A stretch of DNA of 64,000 nucleotides from Cnuella takakiae (GCF_001953305.1 NZ_MTFE01000010.1:2575716-2639715); one strand, 5' to 3'; positions 1 to 10,700 are shown, numbered from the stretch's first letter. Numbers and translations are program-made. Notes: a model not told the origin generated them from the letters alone.

Positions 1-600
1 AAAATTGTGGGCATCGATACCCGACAGGGCCCCATCGAGAACTGGAACGGCAGCTTTACCGGATATTATTTCCGCAAGTTTATCGATCCGGATCCAGCTA
101 TCCGCGACAATACCACGCCACAGCTGGTACCCTGGCCTTTCTTCCGATACACCGAAGCGGTTTTGAACTATGTTGAAGCCTGCATCGAACTGGGTGAAGA
201 CGCGGAAGCCCGTAACTGGTTGAATAAAATTCGGTTCCGCGCAGGGATGCCGGCAGCTACCGAATCCGGAGCGGCGCTTCGCGACCGTTACCGCAACGAA
301 CGCCGGGTGGAACTATTGCTGGAAGAACAAAGGTATTTTGACGCAAGGCGTTGGATGATTGCCCCGCAAACCTTGGGTAGAAAGGTGCAGTTCATTCAGA
401 TTGAAGGACAGTTAAAACCGGGCGCTACGGCACCTTCGCCTTACCGAAAAGACCCGAACGTTTTCAACTACACCTACACACCTGTGGTGAACAACGATCT
501 GGAAAACAGGACTTGGTTGGATAAAATGTATTTCCGGCCTATTAGTTTGTCCGAGATTCAGCGTAACAGTAAACTGGTACAAAACCCAGGTTACGAATAA
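1..600 (+). CDS. SusD/RagB-family outer-membrane lipoprotein, C-terminal part
   Basis: This is the 3' end of a SusD-like gene; the frame is open from base 1, so the N-terminus lies outside the window. 199 residues remain. SusD proteins are surface lipoproteins that bind glycan fragments above a SusC TonB-dependent channel. The family signature is visible as a helical stretch ending a tetratricopeptide-like region (YTEAVLNYVEACIELG, then ARNWLNKIRFRAG) followed by RNERRVELLLEEQRYFDARRW, which is the standard SusD C-terminal block. The protein ends in a typical short tail after an I-x-x-N-x-x-L motif (EIQRNSKLVQNPGYE). A susC gene is expected immediately upstream. A strong hairpin terminator at 624-658 separates it from the next gene. 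Confidence 0.93.
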   Translation, partial: KIVGIDTRQGPIENWNGSFTGYYFRKFIDPDPAIRDNTTPQLVPWPFFRYTEAVLNYVEACIELGEDAEARNWLNKIRFRAGMPAATESGAALRDRYRNERRVELLLEEQRYFDARRWMIAPQTLGRKVQFIQIEGQLKPGATAPSPYRKDPNVFNYTYTPVVNNDLENRTWLDKMYFRPISLSEIQRNSKLVQNPGYE

Positions 601-623
601 ATCGGGATTCTTTCCCAACAGGC

Positions 624-658
624 AAAAACCAATGCAGCCGCTGGCTGCATTGGTTTTT
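624..658 (+). terminator. intrinsic terminator after susD
   Basis: A 16-bp perfect stem (624-639 with 643-658) closes on a GCT loop and ends in a run of T. It overlaps any longer version of the downstream frame starting at 632, which argues that the next gene starts at 785. Confidence 0.9.
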
Positions 659-784
659 TTATTGGGTGCCCATCCTGTTTTCTGTCCACAATCACACTGT
701 GCAACAGCTGTTTTTCCTAATTTTAATAGGTGTACCCATTGTTGCGGGTCCCTTTGTTTTTTCGCCAACCACCGAACCGCCGAT

Positions 785-3700
785 ATGCTTTGCCGCCTGA
801 TTTCCGTGCTGTCCCTGGGAACCTGTAGTTTCCTGTTTTCCTGCTCCGCCGACTCCAACAAAAAAGAGGCTTCCGGGCCCTCTTTGTTTACCCTGCTGCC
901 AGCCGAACAAACAGGTATCGCGTTCAACGATACCCTTGTTGAAGGGGTAAATACCAACGTACTGATGTACGAATACTTTTACAATGGCGGAGGGGTTGCC
1001 GCCGGCGACCTAAATGGTGACGGTCTCGATGACCTATATTTTTCAGCCAACATGGCTGCCAATAAATTGTACCTGAATAAGGGCAATTTGAAATTTGAAG
1101 ATATTACCGACGCCTCCGGGCTGGTTACCCGCGATGGTCCCTGGAAAACAGGTGTAGCCATGGCTGATGTAAATGGCGACGGCAGGCTGGATATCTATGT
1201 TTCTTACTCGGGCAACCTGCGGCCCGAAAAGCTGGTGGGCCAGCTTTTTATCAACCAGGGCGCCGGTGCGGATGGGATACCGCATTTCAAGGATCAGACC
1301 ACCGCTTTTGGCCTCGACATCCCGGGGCATACTACCCAGGCTTATTTCTTCGATTACGATGGGGATAGCGACCTCGACCTGCTGCGCCTCAATCACAACC
1401 CCCGCAACATACCGGTGCTGGATGAAGTAAATACCGCAGCCCTGCTCAAGGTAGCAGAGCCGCTCTATGGCCTTCGGCTGTACCGCAACGACGGAAGCCG
1501 CTTTTCAGATGTAACAGCGCAAACCGGTCTCAATAGTTCGGCTTTGAGTTATGGCCTGGGTGCGGGCATATCTGATTTCAACAACGATGGCAGGCCGGAC
1601 ATCTATGTTTCCAACGACTACTCGGCTCCCGATTACCTGTATATCAATAATGGTGATGGCAGTTTTACCGATAAAAAGGCGCAAGCCCTCGGTCACATTT
1701 CGCAGTTTTCGATGGGCAACGATGTGGCTGATATCAATAATGATGGCCTTTCCGATATTATCACCCTGGACATGCTGCCCGCAGACAACCGCAGGCAAAA
1801 GCTGCTCTTTGCTCCCGACAACTACGAGAAATTTGACCTGGGTGTAAAAAGCGGTTTTCACTACCAGTACATGCGCAATATGCTGCAGGTAGCCAATGGC
1901 GATGGCACGTTTAGCGAGGTAGGCCAGCTGGCTGGCATCAGCAATACCGACTGGAGCTGGGCGCCGCTCTTTGCCGATTACGACAATGATGGCTGGAAAG
2001 ACCTGTTTGTAACCAATGGTTATGTGCGGGATTTTACCAATATGGATTTTATGAAGTACATGGGCGACCGGCTGGAAAACCGGGAGTCCGGCGTGCTGCG
2101 TTCCGATGTGCTGAAGCTGGTAGAACAAATGCCTGCATCCAACGTGGTAAATTATTTTTTCCGCAACAACGGCAACCTCACCTTCAGCGATGTCTCCGCA
2201 GGCTGGGGTATGACCGAGCCTTCCAACAGCAATGGCGCTGCCTACACCGACCTGGACAACGACGGCGACCTGGACCTGGTGGTGAACAATATCAACAAGC
2301 CCGCATTTGTGCTGCGCAACGATGCCGATAAAGTTGCCAAAGCACAATTTTTAAAAATCAAACTGCAGGGTTCTGGTGCCAATACCATGGGTGTAGGTGC
2401 CAAACTATGGCTTTATGCCGGTGGCCGCAGCCAGTACCTGGAGCAAATGCCTACCCGCGGTTACCAGTCGAGTGTTTCGCCGGTACTGCATTTTGGATTG
2501 GGCAATACTTCCGCAGTGGACAGTCTCAGGATTATATGGCCCGGTGGCAGTCAGCAGGTAATGCGGAGTATCAAAGCCGGTCAAACCCTCACCCTGAAAC
2601 AATCCGATGCACAGGGTAAAACCTTGCCGGCCAACAGCCCCAAAACCCTATTTACGGAAACTTCCAGCCCGGTGCCCCACCAGCATGGGCCCGTAGCGGT
2701 AAACGATTTCAAACGCCAGCCCCTGATGGTGAATCCCGTGTCTTATAGCGGCCCCTGTATGGTAAAAGGCGATGTAAATGGAGATGGCCTGGAAGACCTG
2801 TTTGTTGGCGGCGGCAGCGGCACTGCCGGGGCCCTTTTTCTCCAGCAAAAAGGGGGCGTTTTCCGGAAAATGGCCAGCTCAGCTTTGGAAGGCGATAAGA
2901 CCTATGAGGACGGCGGTGCTGTTTTCCTGGACGCAAACAAGGACGGCAAAATAGACCTGTTTGTCGCAAGTGGCGGTTACCATAACCTGTTGCCAGAAGA
3001 CCCGCTATTGCAGGATCGGCTTTATTTGGGTGATGGTAAGGGTGGGCTTGCAAAAGCGCCTGCCGGTGCCGTGCCCCAACTGCTGGTTTCCAAGGGATGC
3101 GTGGCCGCCGCCGATATCAATGGTGATGGCAATGCCGATCTTTTTGTCGGCGGCAGGGTAGTTCCGGGCCGCTACCCCGAAACGCCCAAAAGTTTTGTGC
3201 TGCTGGGTGATGGCAAAGGGGCCTTTAAAGACGGTACCGCTTCCGTAGCTCCGGAAATCCAAAACTTGGGTATGGTGACGGATGCCGTATTTACCAATCT
3301 TGGCGGCAGCAACCTGCCCGAGTTGGTGGTAGTGGGCGAGTGGATGCCGGTAACTGTTTTTGCGTTGGAAGGGGGCAAGCTGCGCAATAAAACAAACCAG
3401 TATCTGCCAAAGGCTTATAGTGGTTGGTGGAACAAAATACTGGCCGAAGACCTGAATGGCGATGGCCGTACCGACCTGGTGCTGGGCAACCAGGGGTTGA
3501 ATACCCAATGTAAGGTGAGTGATAAGGAACCTGCGGAGTTGTACTTCAAAGATTTTGACGACAATGGCGCGGTTGATCCCATCCTTTGTTTTTACATGCA
3601 GGGAAAAAGCTACCCCTATGTTTTCCGCGATGAACTGCTGGAGCAGATGACCATCATGCGCACCCGCTACCAGGATTACAACGCTTATGCCGATGCCAAA

Positions 3701-4117
3701 CTTTCTGACATTTTCACCCCTGAAGAACTAAAAGGCGCCGGCCATTTACAGGCAAATACCCTGCACACTACGCTCTTGTTGCAGGATGGCAAAGGAAAGT
3801 TTGCCGAGCAGCCCCTGCCCATTGCTGCCCAGTATGCACCTGTTTATGCACTGGCAGCAATGGATGCAAATGGCGACGGGTTTAAAGACCTGGTGCTTTG
3901 TGGCAATAACAACCGGGCTAAACTGCGTTTTGGAAAAAGCGACGCCAATTATGGGGTGTTATTAAAAGGAAACGGTAAGGGCGGTTTTGCCTATTTGCCA
4001 CAGCAGGAGAGTGGATTGAAACTGCAGGGTGATGTTCGGAGCCTGGTACAGGTAAATGGCCAACTCCTTTTTGGCATCAATGGACAGGCCTTAAAAGCTT
4101 ACCAGTTACGCAAATAA
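785..4117 (+). CDS. CRTAC1-family VCBS/FG-GAP repeat lipoprotein with ASPIC/UnbV domain
   Basis: Predicted surface or periplasmic lipoprotein of 1110 residues; biochemical function is not known for the family. Start 785 gives a signal peptide with lipobox LFSC near residue 20; the frame stays open back to 632 but that start lies inside the susD terminator. Repeated calcium-binding-like motifs of the form D-x-N-x-D-G-x-x-D (DLNGDGLDD, DVNGDGRLD, DINNDGLSD, DLDNDGDLD and more) mark VCBS/FG-GAP blades of a beta-propeller. An ASPIC/UnbV domain follows at about residues 520-610 (GVGAKLW, then GYQSSVSPVLHFGLG), and a second set of VCBS repeats fills the C-terminal half. Such proteins commonly lie next to susCD pairs in Bacteroidota, as here, which suggests a carbohydrate-binding or scaffold role. 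The next gene follows 40 bp on, so the two are probably cotranscribed. Confidence 0.88.
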   Translation: MLCRLISVLSLGTCSFLFSCSADSNKKEASGPSLFTLLPAEQTGIAFNDTLVEGVNTNVLMYEYFYNGGGVAAGDLNGDGLDDLYFSANMAANKLYLNKGNLKFEDITDASGLVTRDGPWKTGVAMADVNGDGRLDIYVSYSGNLRPEKLVGQLFINQGAGADGIPHFKDQTTAFGLDIPGHTTQAYFFDYDGDSDLDLLRLNHNPRNIPVLDEVNTAALLKVAEPLYGLRLYRNDGSRFSDVTAQTGLNSSALSYGLGAGISDFNNDGRPDIYVSNDYSAPDYLYINNGDGSFTDKKAQALGHISQFSMGNDVADINNDGLSDIITLDMLPADNRRQKLLFAPDNYEKFDLGVKSGFHYQYMRNMLQVANGDGTFSEVGQLAGISNTDWSWAPLFADYDNDGWKDLFVTNGYVRDFTNMDFMKYMGDRLENRESGVLRSDVLKLVEQMPASNVVNYFFRNNGNLTFSDVSAGWGMTEPSNSNGAAYTDLDNDGDLDLVVNNINKPAFVLRNDADKVAKAQFLKIKLQGSGANTMGVGAKLWLYAGGRSQYLEQMPTRGYQSSVSPVLHFGLGNTSAVDSLRIIWPGGSQQVMRSIKAGQTLTLKQSDAQGKTLPANSPKTLFTETSSPVPHQHGPVAVNDFKRQPLMVNPVSYSGPCMVKGDVNGDGLEDLFVGGGSGTAGALFLQQKGGVFRKMASSALEGDKTYEDGGAVFLDANKDGKIDLFVASGGYHNLLPEDPLLQDRLYLGDGKGGLAKAPAGAVPQLLVSKGCVAAADINGDGNADLFVGGRVVPGRYPETPKSFVLLGDGKGAFKDGTASVAPEIQNLGMVTDAVFTNLGGSNLPELVVVGEWMPVTVFALEGGKLRNKTNQYLPKAYSGWWNKILAEDLNGDGRTDLVLGNQGLNTQCKVSDKEPAELYFKDFDDNGAVDPILCFYMQGKSYPYVFRDELLEQMTIMRTRYQDYNAYADAKLSDIFTPEELKGAGHLQANTLHTTLLLQDGKGKFAEQPLPIAAQYAPVYALAAMDANGDGFKDLVLCGNNNRAKLRFGKSDANYGVLLKGNGKGGFAYLPQQESGLKLQGDVRSLVQVNGQLLFGINGQALKAYQLRK

Positions 4118-4157
4118 ATGGTTGCCACCGCATAGGTGCGGTTTAAAGGATTGTTTT

Positions 4158-5465
4158 ATGAAAAAGATACTGGCATTTGCCTCCATAGTATTGCTGCTGA
4201 TTTGTTGTAAATCGAAGCAGGAAGCCCAGGTGCGTTTTGGGGCCGTTGATATCTCGAGGGTAATAGGCGAAATGACGGAAACCATGGTGCACGACGTGAC
4301 CAACCCGCCCTTGGCAGCCCGTTTCTTTGCTTATACCTGCCTAGCTGGCTACGAGGTGGTGGCGCAAAACAATAAAGATTTTGCCTCCATGAAGGGGCGT
4401 ATCAATGATCTTCCTGCCCTGCAAAAGCCTGATAGCATCAAAGGCTACAATGCGCAGCTGGCGGCCCTGCTGGCAATGATGCAGGTAGCCGAAAAGCTGC
4501 AGCCTTCGGGAAAGATGATCCAGGCTTACCACAACCGTTTAACCGATTCCCTGCAACAAGCAGGTCTGGATGCTGCAGTACTGGACGCCTCGGAACGATA
4601 TGCAGCGGTAGTGACAAAACAGGTACTGCAATATGCCCGTGGTGATGGTTACCGCACCATCAGCAACTACCCCCGCTATACCCCGGTGAGCAACCAGCAG
4701 GGTACCTGGTATCCTACGCCACCCGCTTATATGGCTGCAGTAGAACCCCATTTTAAAATGGTGCGCCCTTTTACCCTCGACTCGGCAGCACAGTTCAAGC
4801 CCGATGCACCGGCTCCCTACACTACGCAAAAAGGCACTCCATTTTACCAAATGATGGAAGAAATTTACCGGCACAAACTGACGGACGAAGAAAAAGCCAT
4901 TGCCGCTTTTTGGGATTGTAATCCTTTTGCCGTTCAGGACAACGGGCACCTGCTTGTAGGACTTAAGAAGATTTCACCGGGCGCACACTGGCTGGGCATT
5001 ACCGGTATTGCCTGCGCCAAAGGCGGCAAAAATTTTGAGCAAAGCATGGAAATTTTTACAGCCGTTTCCATGGGGCTCATGGATGGGTTTATCTGTTGCT
5101 GGGACGAAAAGTACCGCAGCAACCGCATCCGTCCGGAAACCGCCATCCGCCAGAACCTGGATCCCGAGTGGAAACCCTTGTTACAAACGCCGCCTTTCCC
5201 CGAATACCTGAGCGGCCACTCTACCATTTCGGGTGCATCGGCAACCATTCTCACCCGGTATTTTGGCGATGCATTTGCTTATGAGGACACTGTCGAAATC
5301 CGGTACGGACTGCCTGCCCGCAAGTTTTCCTCTTTCCGGCAGGCTGCCGAGGAAGCTGCCATCAGCAGGTTGTATGGCGGTATTCATTTTAAGGATGCCG
5401 TTGCCAATGGACTGGTGCAAGGCGAACTGGTAGGCAAGCAGGTGTTAAAAAAGCTGGGCAAATAG
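4158..5465 (+). CDS. vanadium-dependent haloperoxidase / PAP2-superfamily lipoprotein
   Basis: 435-residue lipoprotein (ATG at 4158; signal MKKILAF then ICC lipobox). It carries the vanadate or phosphate pocket of the PAP2/vanadium haloperoxidase fold: K-Y-R-S-N-R-I-R-P at residues 318-326, S-G-H-S at 352-355, and S-R-L-Y-G-G-I-H at 403-410, where H410 is the expected metal-oxyanion ligand. These are the three family motifs in the right order and spacing. Members may oxidise halides with hydrogen peroxide or act as acid phosphatases, and sequence alone does not decide. It lies 40 bp after the CRTAC1-type gene in an apparent susD - VCBS - haloperoxidase operon. It converges on the GH16 gene with only about 20 bp between the stop codons. 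Confidence 0.87.
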   Translation: MKKILAFASIVLLLICCKSKQEAQVRFGAVDISRVIGEMTETMVHDVTNPPLAARFFAYTCLAGYEVVAQNNKDFASMKGRINDLPALQKPDSIKGYNAQLAALLAMMQVAEKLQPSGKMIQAYHNRLTDSLQQAGLDAAVLDASERYAAVVTKQVLQYARGDGYRTISNYPRYTPVSNQQGTWYPTPPAYMAAVEPHFKMVRPFTLDSAAQFKPDAPAPYTTQKGTPFYQMMEEIYRHKLTDEEKAIAAFWDCNPFAVQDNGHLLVGLKKISPGAHWLGITGIACAKGGKNFEQSMEIFTAVSMGLMDGFICCWDEKYRSNRIRPETAIRQNLDPEWKPLLQTPPFPEYLSGHSTISGASATILTRYFGDAFAYEDTVEIRYGLPARKFSSFRQAAEEAAISRLYGGIHFKDAVANGLVQGELVGKQVLKKLGK

Positions 5466-5486
5466 GTAATACAGACCCGGTTTACC

Positions 5487-6290
5487 TTACTGGTACACCC
5501 GTACATAATCTACCAGCATGCTCTGAGGTAAGCTTTTTGTATCCACACCCTTGCGGCCGCCCCAGTCGCCACCATAGGCGAGGTTGAGAATGAGGTATTG
5601 CGGTTTATCGAAAGGCCATGCTTCCACATCGGTTTTTTCGTTGGCATAGGAAAACACTTTCTTTCCGTCAAAATACCAGTCAATATGGTCGGGGAACCTG
5701 GCAACGCCATAGGTATGAAATCCGTTATGTGGATTTTGCACATAGATTTTGGTGCCCTTGCCACTACCTGCTGCATGGTTATACTTTTTGGTGTGTACAT
5801 TAAAATGCAGCGTATCGGGCATATAGCCCACATGTTCCATGATATCAATTTCGCCGCAAAGGGGCCAACCTGCTTCTTTGATATTGCTACCCAGTGTCCA
5901 GATGGCGGGCCAGGTGCCGAGCGCATTGGGTATTTGGGCACGTACCTCAATATAGCCATAGGTCCACTGGTGCAGGCCCTTTGTGACCAGCGAAGCCGAA
6001 GTTATAGGTACCACCTTCCCATCATGCTGCATCGAATCATTGCGGGCTGTAAGCACCAAGTTGCCTTTTTCTATCCGGGCATTTTGCGGCCTGAGGCGGG
6101 TATAAAACTGCAACTCGTGGTTGCGGAGATAACCTTCTTCATAGTTCCAATTCTTTTCGTCGGGCAAACCGGCCTTGTTGAATTCATCAGCCCATACCAG
6201 GCGGGTATAGGTTTGCTGGGGCAGGTCTTTTTTTTGCGCAAACCCGGTAAGGCTTAGGAGCAGGGCAGGGAGTAATGGTTTCCAGTTCAT
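5487..6290 (-). CDS. glycoside hydrolase family 16 (beta-glucanase type), secreted
   Basis: 267-residue secreted endo-glycosidase. The N-terminus is a short signal peptide ending at about GFAQ. The GH16 catalytic signature E-I-D-I-M-E sits at residues 147-152 (E147 nucleophile, D149, E152 acid/base), inside the longer WPLCGEIDIMEHVG context typical of beta-1,3-glucanases (laminarinase-like subfamily). Flanking signature residues such as RLVWADEF near the N-terminus, GTWPAIW before the active site and the C-terminal MLVDYVRVYQ are all present. There is no carbohydrate-binding module; it is a single-domain enzyme of normal length. It lies 52 bp downstream of the GH43 gene on the same strand, so the two probably form an operon. 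Confidence 0.93.
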   Translation of the reverse strand: MNWKPLLPALLLSLTGFAQKKDLPQQTYTRLVWADEFNKAGLPDEKNWNYEEGYLRNHELQFYTRLRPQNARIEKGNLVLTARNDSMQHDGKVVPITSASLVTKGLHQWTYGYIEVRAQIPNALGTWPAIWTLGSNIKEAGWPLCGEIDIMEHVGYMPDTLHFNVHTKKYNHAAGSGKGTKIYVQNPHNGFHTYGVARFPDHIDWYFDGKKVFSYANEKTDVEAWPFDKPQYLILNLAYGGDWGGRKGVDTKSLPQSMLVDYVRVYQ

Positions 6291-6342
6291 CTAACCTGTA
6301 TTAATGAGGTTAAGTAATATGGGTGCCAGCTGAAAATATTGT

Positions 6343-7515
6343 TTAGCGAAGCTTGGGTAAGGGCTTCGTTCCCTTCACACCGGATGGTAAGGGTTGTGGT
6401 GTTGTGGTAGGACCCTTTACGGTGATTTTTCCGTCCTTGACAATCATGCGGTCGATAAACACTACGCGTTCATCACCCGTTTTTGCGGTGCGGCCATGGT
6501 ACACGCAAAACATTTCTTTTCCATCCGGCGAATAGGTGATGCTATTGTGGCCCGTGCCGCTAACGGTGCCGCCTTTATCTGTGTTCTTTTGCAAAATGGG
6601 GTTGTTTGCAGCCTTGGTAAAAGGACCCAACGGGCTTTTGCCGGTGGCATATCCAATGGCATAATGCTGGCCGCCAAAATGGTTGGCAGAGTACATGATG
6701 TAATAAAGCCCGTCTTTTTTAAACGTAACAGAACCCTCGGTCCAGCGGCGGTTTACCTCTTTGGAGGTAACCGAAAGGCTTTCCCAACCCGCCTGTTTGT
6801 CGGCCAGTTTTACAGGTGGACGCAACAATAGAACAGGCTCACCGATGGCCCCGGTGAAATCGGGTTTCAGTTCCACACCATACACCCAGCTTTCTTCCAC
6901 TTCCTTGTACAAGCCCTGTTTACGTGCCCAGTCGGCAACCTCGCTTTCAACTGGGTGTTTGTAGGCTGCCCTTGAGTAGTAGAGGTAAACCTTGCCATGG
7001 GTATCGAAGAACACATTGGCATCAATGATGGGGTAGCCAGGATCAAAAACCGGCTTGTTCTGCAAGTCAATAAAAGGGCCAGTGGGTTGGTCGGCAACGG
7101 CAACGCCTATACGAAAGTTTTCTTCTTCTTTCGCCGGGTTTTCTTTCCACTGTGCGCTGTAGAAAAGATAGTATTTGCCATTGCGCTCATACACTTCGGG
7201 TGCCCAGTAAGCGCCACCCCAGGCTGCCTTTGGATCGCTCCACCCATTGGGATTGTTGTGGAAATAAACCTGTCCTTCCTTTTTCCAGTTCACCAGGTCG
7301 GGAGAGGAGTAAGCGGCAAAGCCTTTCTCGGCACCCCCCGTACCGTACATATAGTAAGTGCCCTTTGTATACAGTACAAAAGGGTCGCCAAACTGCACCG
7401 GCATCGGGTTGGTGTAGGTTGCTTTTTGCCTGGCGGGTAAATGGACGGTTTGCGCAGCAACGGGGTTCAGGGAAAGACAAGCGGCAAGGGTATATAGGGC
7501 AACAATGGGCTTCAT
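6343..7515 (-). CDS. glycoside hydrolase family 43, secreted
   Basis: 390-residue five-bladed beta-propeller glycosidase with a signal peptide (cleavage near PVAAQ). The three GH43 acidic residues are visible in their usual contexts: Asp44 in TNPMPVQFGDPF, an Asp in PIIDANVFFD, and a Glu in RWTEGSVTFKK. The family removes alpha-L-arabinofuranosyl, beta-xylosyl or galactosyl units from plant or algal polysaccharides; the specificity cannot be read from these motifs. It is upstream of, and likely cotranscribed with, the GH16 gene, consistent with a small glycan-degradation unit beside the SusD gene. A GT-rich intergenic repeat lies just 5' of it. Confidence 0.92.
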   Translation of the reverse strand: MKPIVALYTLAACLSLNPVAAQTVHLPARQKATYTNPMPVQFGDPFVLYTKGTYYMYGTGGAEKGFAAYSSPDLVNWKKEGQVYFHNNPNGWSDPKAAWGGAYWAPEVYERNGKYYLFYSAQWKENPAKEEENFRIGVAVADQPTGPFIDLQNKPVFDPGYPIIDANVFFDTHGKVYLYYSRAAYKHPVESEVADWARKQGLYKEVEESWVYGVELKPDFTGAIGEPVLLLRPPVKLADKQAGWESLSVTSKEVNRRWTEGSVTFKKDGLYYIMYSANHFGGQHYAIGYATGKSPLGPFTKAANNPILQKNTDKGGTVSGTGHNSITYSPDGKEMFCVYHGRTAKTGDERVVFIDRMIVKDGKITVKGPTTTPQPLPSGVKGTKPLPKLR

Positions 7516-7555
7516 GGCAAGAGGGGTTTAAAGGCCGCTAAATGTAGGGAAATAG

Positions 7556-7613
7556 TTGGGTTTAGGGGTTAAGGGTTTGGTGTTGGGAGTTTGGAGTTTT
7601 GCGTTTGGGTTGA
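7556..7613. repeat. GT-rich intergenic repeat (GGGTTTAGGGGTT type)
   Basis: Degenerate run of GGGTTTAGG, GGGTTTGG and GGAGTTTGG units upstream of the GH43 gene. It resembles the GT-rich stretches at 14866-14902, 23960-24074, 50625-50756, 52580-52763 and 62446-62481, and is non-coding. Confidence 0.6.
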
Positions 7614-7689
7614 AGTGTTTGTTTTATCGGCAATAGTGATTGCTTAGCGTCCTTTGAGTTATACAAATCACCAGCACTTTTTAGCCCAC

Positions 7690-7718
7690 AAAAAAGCCCC
7701 ACCAACCGGTGGGGCTTT
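7690..7718 (-). terminator. intrinsic terminator of the ThuA/dehydrogenase gene
   Basis: Perfect 11-bp stem (7693-7703 with 7708-7718), loop AACC. Read on the minus strand it is followed by a T run. It lies 18 bp past the stop codon of the minus-strand gene. Confidence 0.88.
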
Positions 7719-7736
7719 AATTGGACTTTACTAACC

Positions 7737-10700
7737 CTATTTCATACTGAGAATATGCTCCACAATGGCACCAGCTTCCTGCTTCGAAAGCTGTGGGTGC
7801 GGGGTCATGGGTATCTGTCCCCAGTTGCCGGCACCGCCACTGATCACCTTGGCCGCCAGCTTATTTACATTAGCTGTGGTCTTGGTGTATTTCCTGGCGA
7901 TGTCGTGGTAGGAGGGACCTACCATTTTTGCCTTCGGTGCATGGCAGGCCTTGCAATCGCTTTTGGCAATCAGGGCGCCACCATTGATGCTTGTTTTAGT
8001 TACTGCCTGCGTCGGTGCAGCGGGTTTTTCGGCCGTAGTTTTCACCGCGGCAGTTTTGGCTTCCACTACCGTTTTGGCAGGTGCCTTTTTAGTTGGTGCG
8101 GGTTGCACTTCGCGGCCACCTTCCACGCGGATATAGTCCACCACGGCAAGCCTGTTGTTGGGCGTATCATTTTTTGTAAATACAAAATACAGGTTGTGCG
8201 TACCTGTTGTTGCGGTGGCGGGGGCTGTTACCTCTGCAAACTTGCGGTCGCCGGTAACTTCCATCGCCTGGCTGCTGATGAGGGCACCCCTGGCTGAATC
8301 GGTGTGCACTTCAATGGTACCACCACTAACCGTTGTACCATAACGGTAGGTAAAGCCGGTTACATCCTGGAGGTCGATGTTGCGGAAAAGGATCCAGCTG
8401 CCGTTGCCACCCATCATCACGTTGCGGCCTTGTTTTTGGGCACGTCCAACAGCATCGGCATCTTCTGCCTGCAGCTTGCTGGGGCGCAGCACCAGAATGG
8501 TTTTGCCGGTGAGGGGCTGGGCATCGCCACCTTTATCGGTATAAGATGCGGTAAGGATATAGCGGCCCGTTTCTACGTTGCCGGCATGCTCCTGTAGTGC
8601 CAGGCTACCCTGTGCGGGCAGCGATGCATCCTGCGGCTGGTTGGCCAGCGACAACACATATTTTACAATCTCGGTAGCGTCTTCGCGGCTTAGCTGCGGG
8701 TGGGCATTCATGGCATGTTCGCCCCAAACGCCACCACCACCGGTGATCACCTTGTTGGCCAGCTTGCTGATAGCAGTTGCATCACCCTGGTATTTCTGGG
8801 CAACCTGCAGGAAGGCTGGGCCAACCGATTTGGCGTTGATCTGGTGACAGGCTTTACAATCGCTGGCCTGCATCAGGGTCTTGCCCAGGTTATAGCTTTC
8901 GCTGATCTCCTGGTGGCCAACCAGGTTTTGCGTAGTGGCCACCTTAGGGATATAAGTCAGCGCCACTTTTACTTTCTTCTTATCAATGGCCTGGTCTTCT
9001 TTGTCGGTAACATCTACCGAGTAGTTAAGTCCGGTGGTTTTATTGAAAAAGAAAGTCTTGTTGTCGGTGGTATTGAGCTTCACTACCGGCATGGCGTTGC
9101 CCACCTTTACTTTCACGGTATCGGCGCTGGTGGCACCGGCAGCATCGCGGGCCTGCAGGATGGCCAGGTATTCGCCTTTGTTGTTGAACGTATACCTGAA
9201 GTCTGGCTTGTCGGCAGGGATGGTTTTGCCTTCCACTACCCACTGGTAGCTTACCTGGTCTTCTTCATCAAAGTCTTTGGCAGCCCTGCGGTTGAGCGAT
9301 ACAGTCAGCGGCGCAGCACCTACGGTATCCGAAACGGCTACCTTGGCAATGGGCGCACGGTTGCCGCCATTGAAGTCGATGCGTACCAGGCGGGCATCCT
9401 CGTTGTCGATACCATATACCGAACCATATTCCAGCATATACAATACGCCGTCGGGGCTGATCTCCAGGTCCACGGGGCGGCGGAAATCGCCGTTGGTGGG
9501 CATAAAGGGCTCCATGCGTTTGTAGTTGTTGTTTTCGTCAAAACGAACGGCCATCACCCAATTGCGCATCCAGTCGTAGATAAACATGGCGCCGTCGTAA
9601 TAGGCAGGCAGCCTGTTGGGATTGGTGCCATTAGGATCGTAACGGTAAATAGGACCACCCATGGCGCAACGGCCACCTTGTCCCAACAGCGGAAACTCTT
9701 CCGAAGCGTTGTACGGATAATAGATCATCGCCGCATTGGTGGGCGGCAAGGTCTTCAGACCGGTATTGTTGGGCGAATTGTTGGTAGGACCATTCTTGTC
9801 AAACAAGGGACCGATTGCCTTGGTGGCAAAATCCGAATCATGGTAAGCTACGCTGTTGCCCACGAAAAAGGGCCAGCCATAGTTACCTGCTTTTTTTGCC
9901 TGATTGAATTCGTCGTATCCACGGGGACCATGGTTAGAGTCGGTACCTGCATCGGGACCAATTTCACCCCAGTACAGGATACCGGTTTTCTGGTCAACGG
10001 CTATGCGGTAGGGGTTGCGGCAACCCATCACGTAAATCTCGGGGCGGGTGCCGGCAGTGCCTTTGGCAAAGAGGTTGCCCTCGGGAATGGTATAGCTGCC
10101 ATCAGCTTCGGGGTGTATGCGGAGGATCTTTCCACGCAGGTCGTTGGTATTACCCGCCGATCGCTGGGCGTCATACACTTTGCGGCCATCGCGTTCGTCC
10201 ATGGGGGCATAGCCATGGCTCTCAAAAGGAACGGTATTGTCGCCGGTACCGATGTAGAGGTTACCCTGTGCATCCCATGCCAGCGAGCCGCCAGTGTGGG
10301 CACTCACTTCCAGGTCGATGGGCACTTCAATCAGCACCTGCTCGGAAGCTTCGTCCAGCACATTGTCCTTGCTGATCTTAAAGCGGCTGATCTTCTGCAT
10401 GTATTCCTCACCCCTGTTGGAGGAGTAGAAAAAATAAATCCAGTTGTTCTCGGTGAACTTTGGATCAAGGGTCACGCCGATCAAACCATTCAGATATTTC
10501 TCAACGGCTTTCACCGGGAAGTCGCGCACCAGTTTGGTGCTGCGGGTAGTGGGCTCGTATGCATAAAACTTACCGCCCCTTTCGGTAAAAAACACGCGGC
10601 CATCGGGCGCCACGGTCAGCTCCATGGGCTCGTTGAGGTCGTTGGTCAGTACCGTTTTGGTGAAACGGTTGTCCTCGGGTGTGCGCACCGCGTAGGCTTT

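Noticed and set aside
412-957. 181-codon minus-strand frame near the left edge
   Set aside because: It crosses the susD terminator and overlaps both susD and the VCBS gene antisense.
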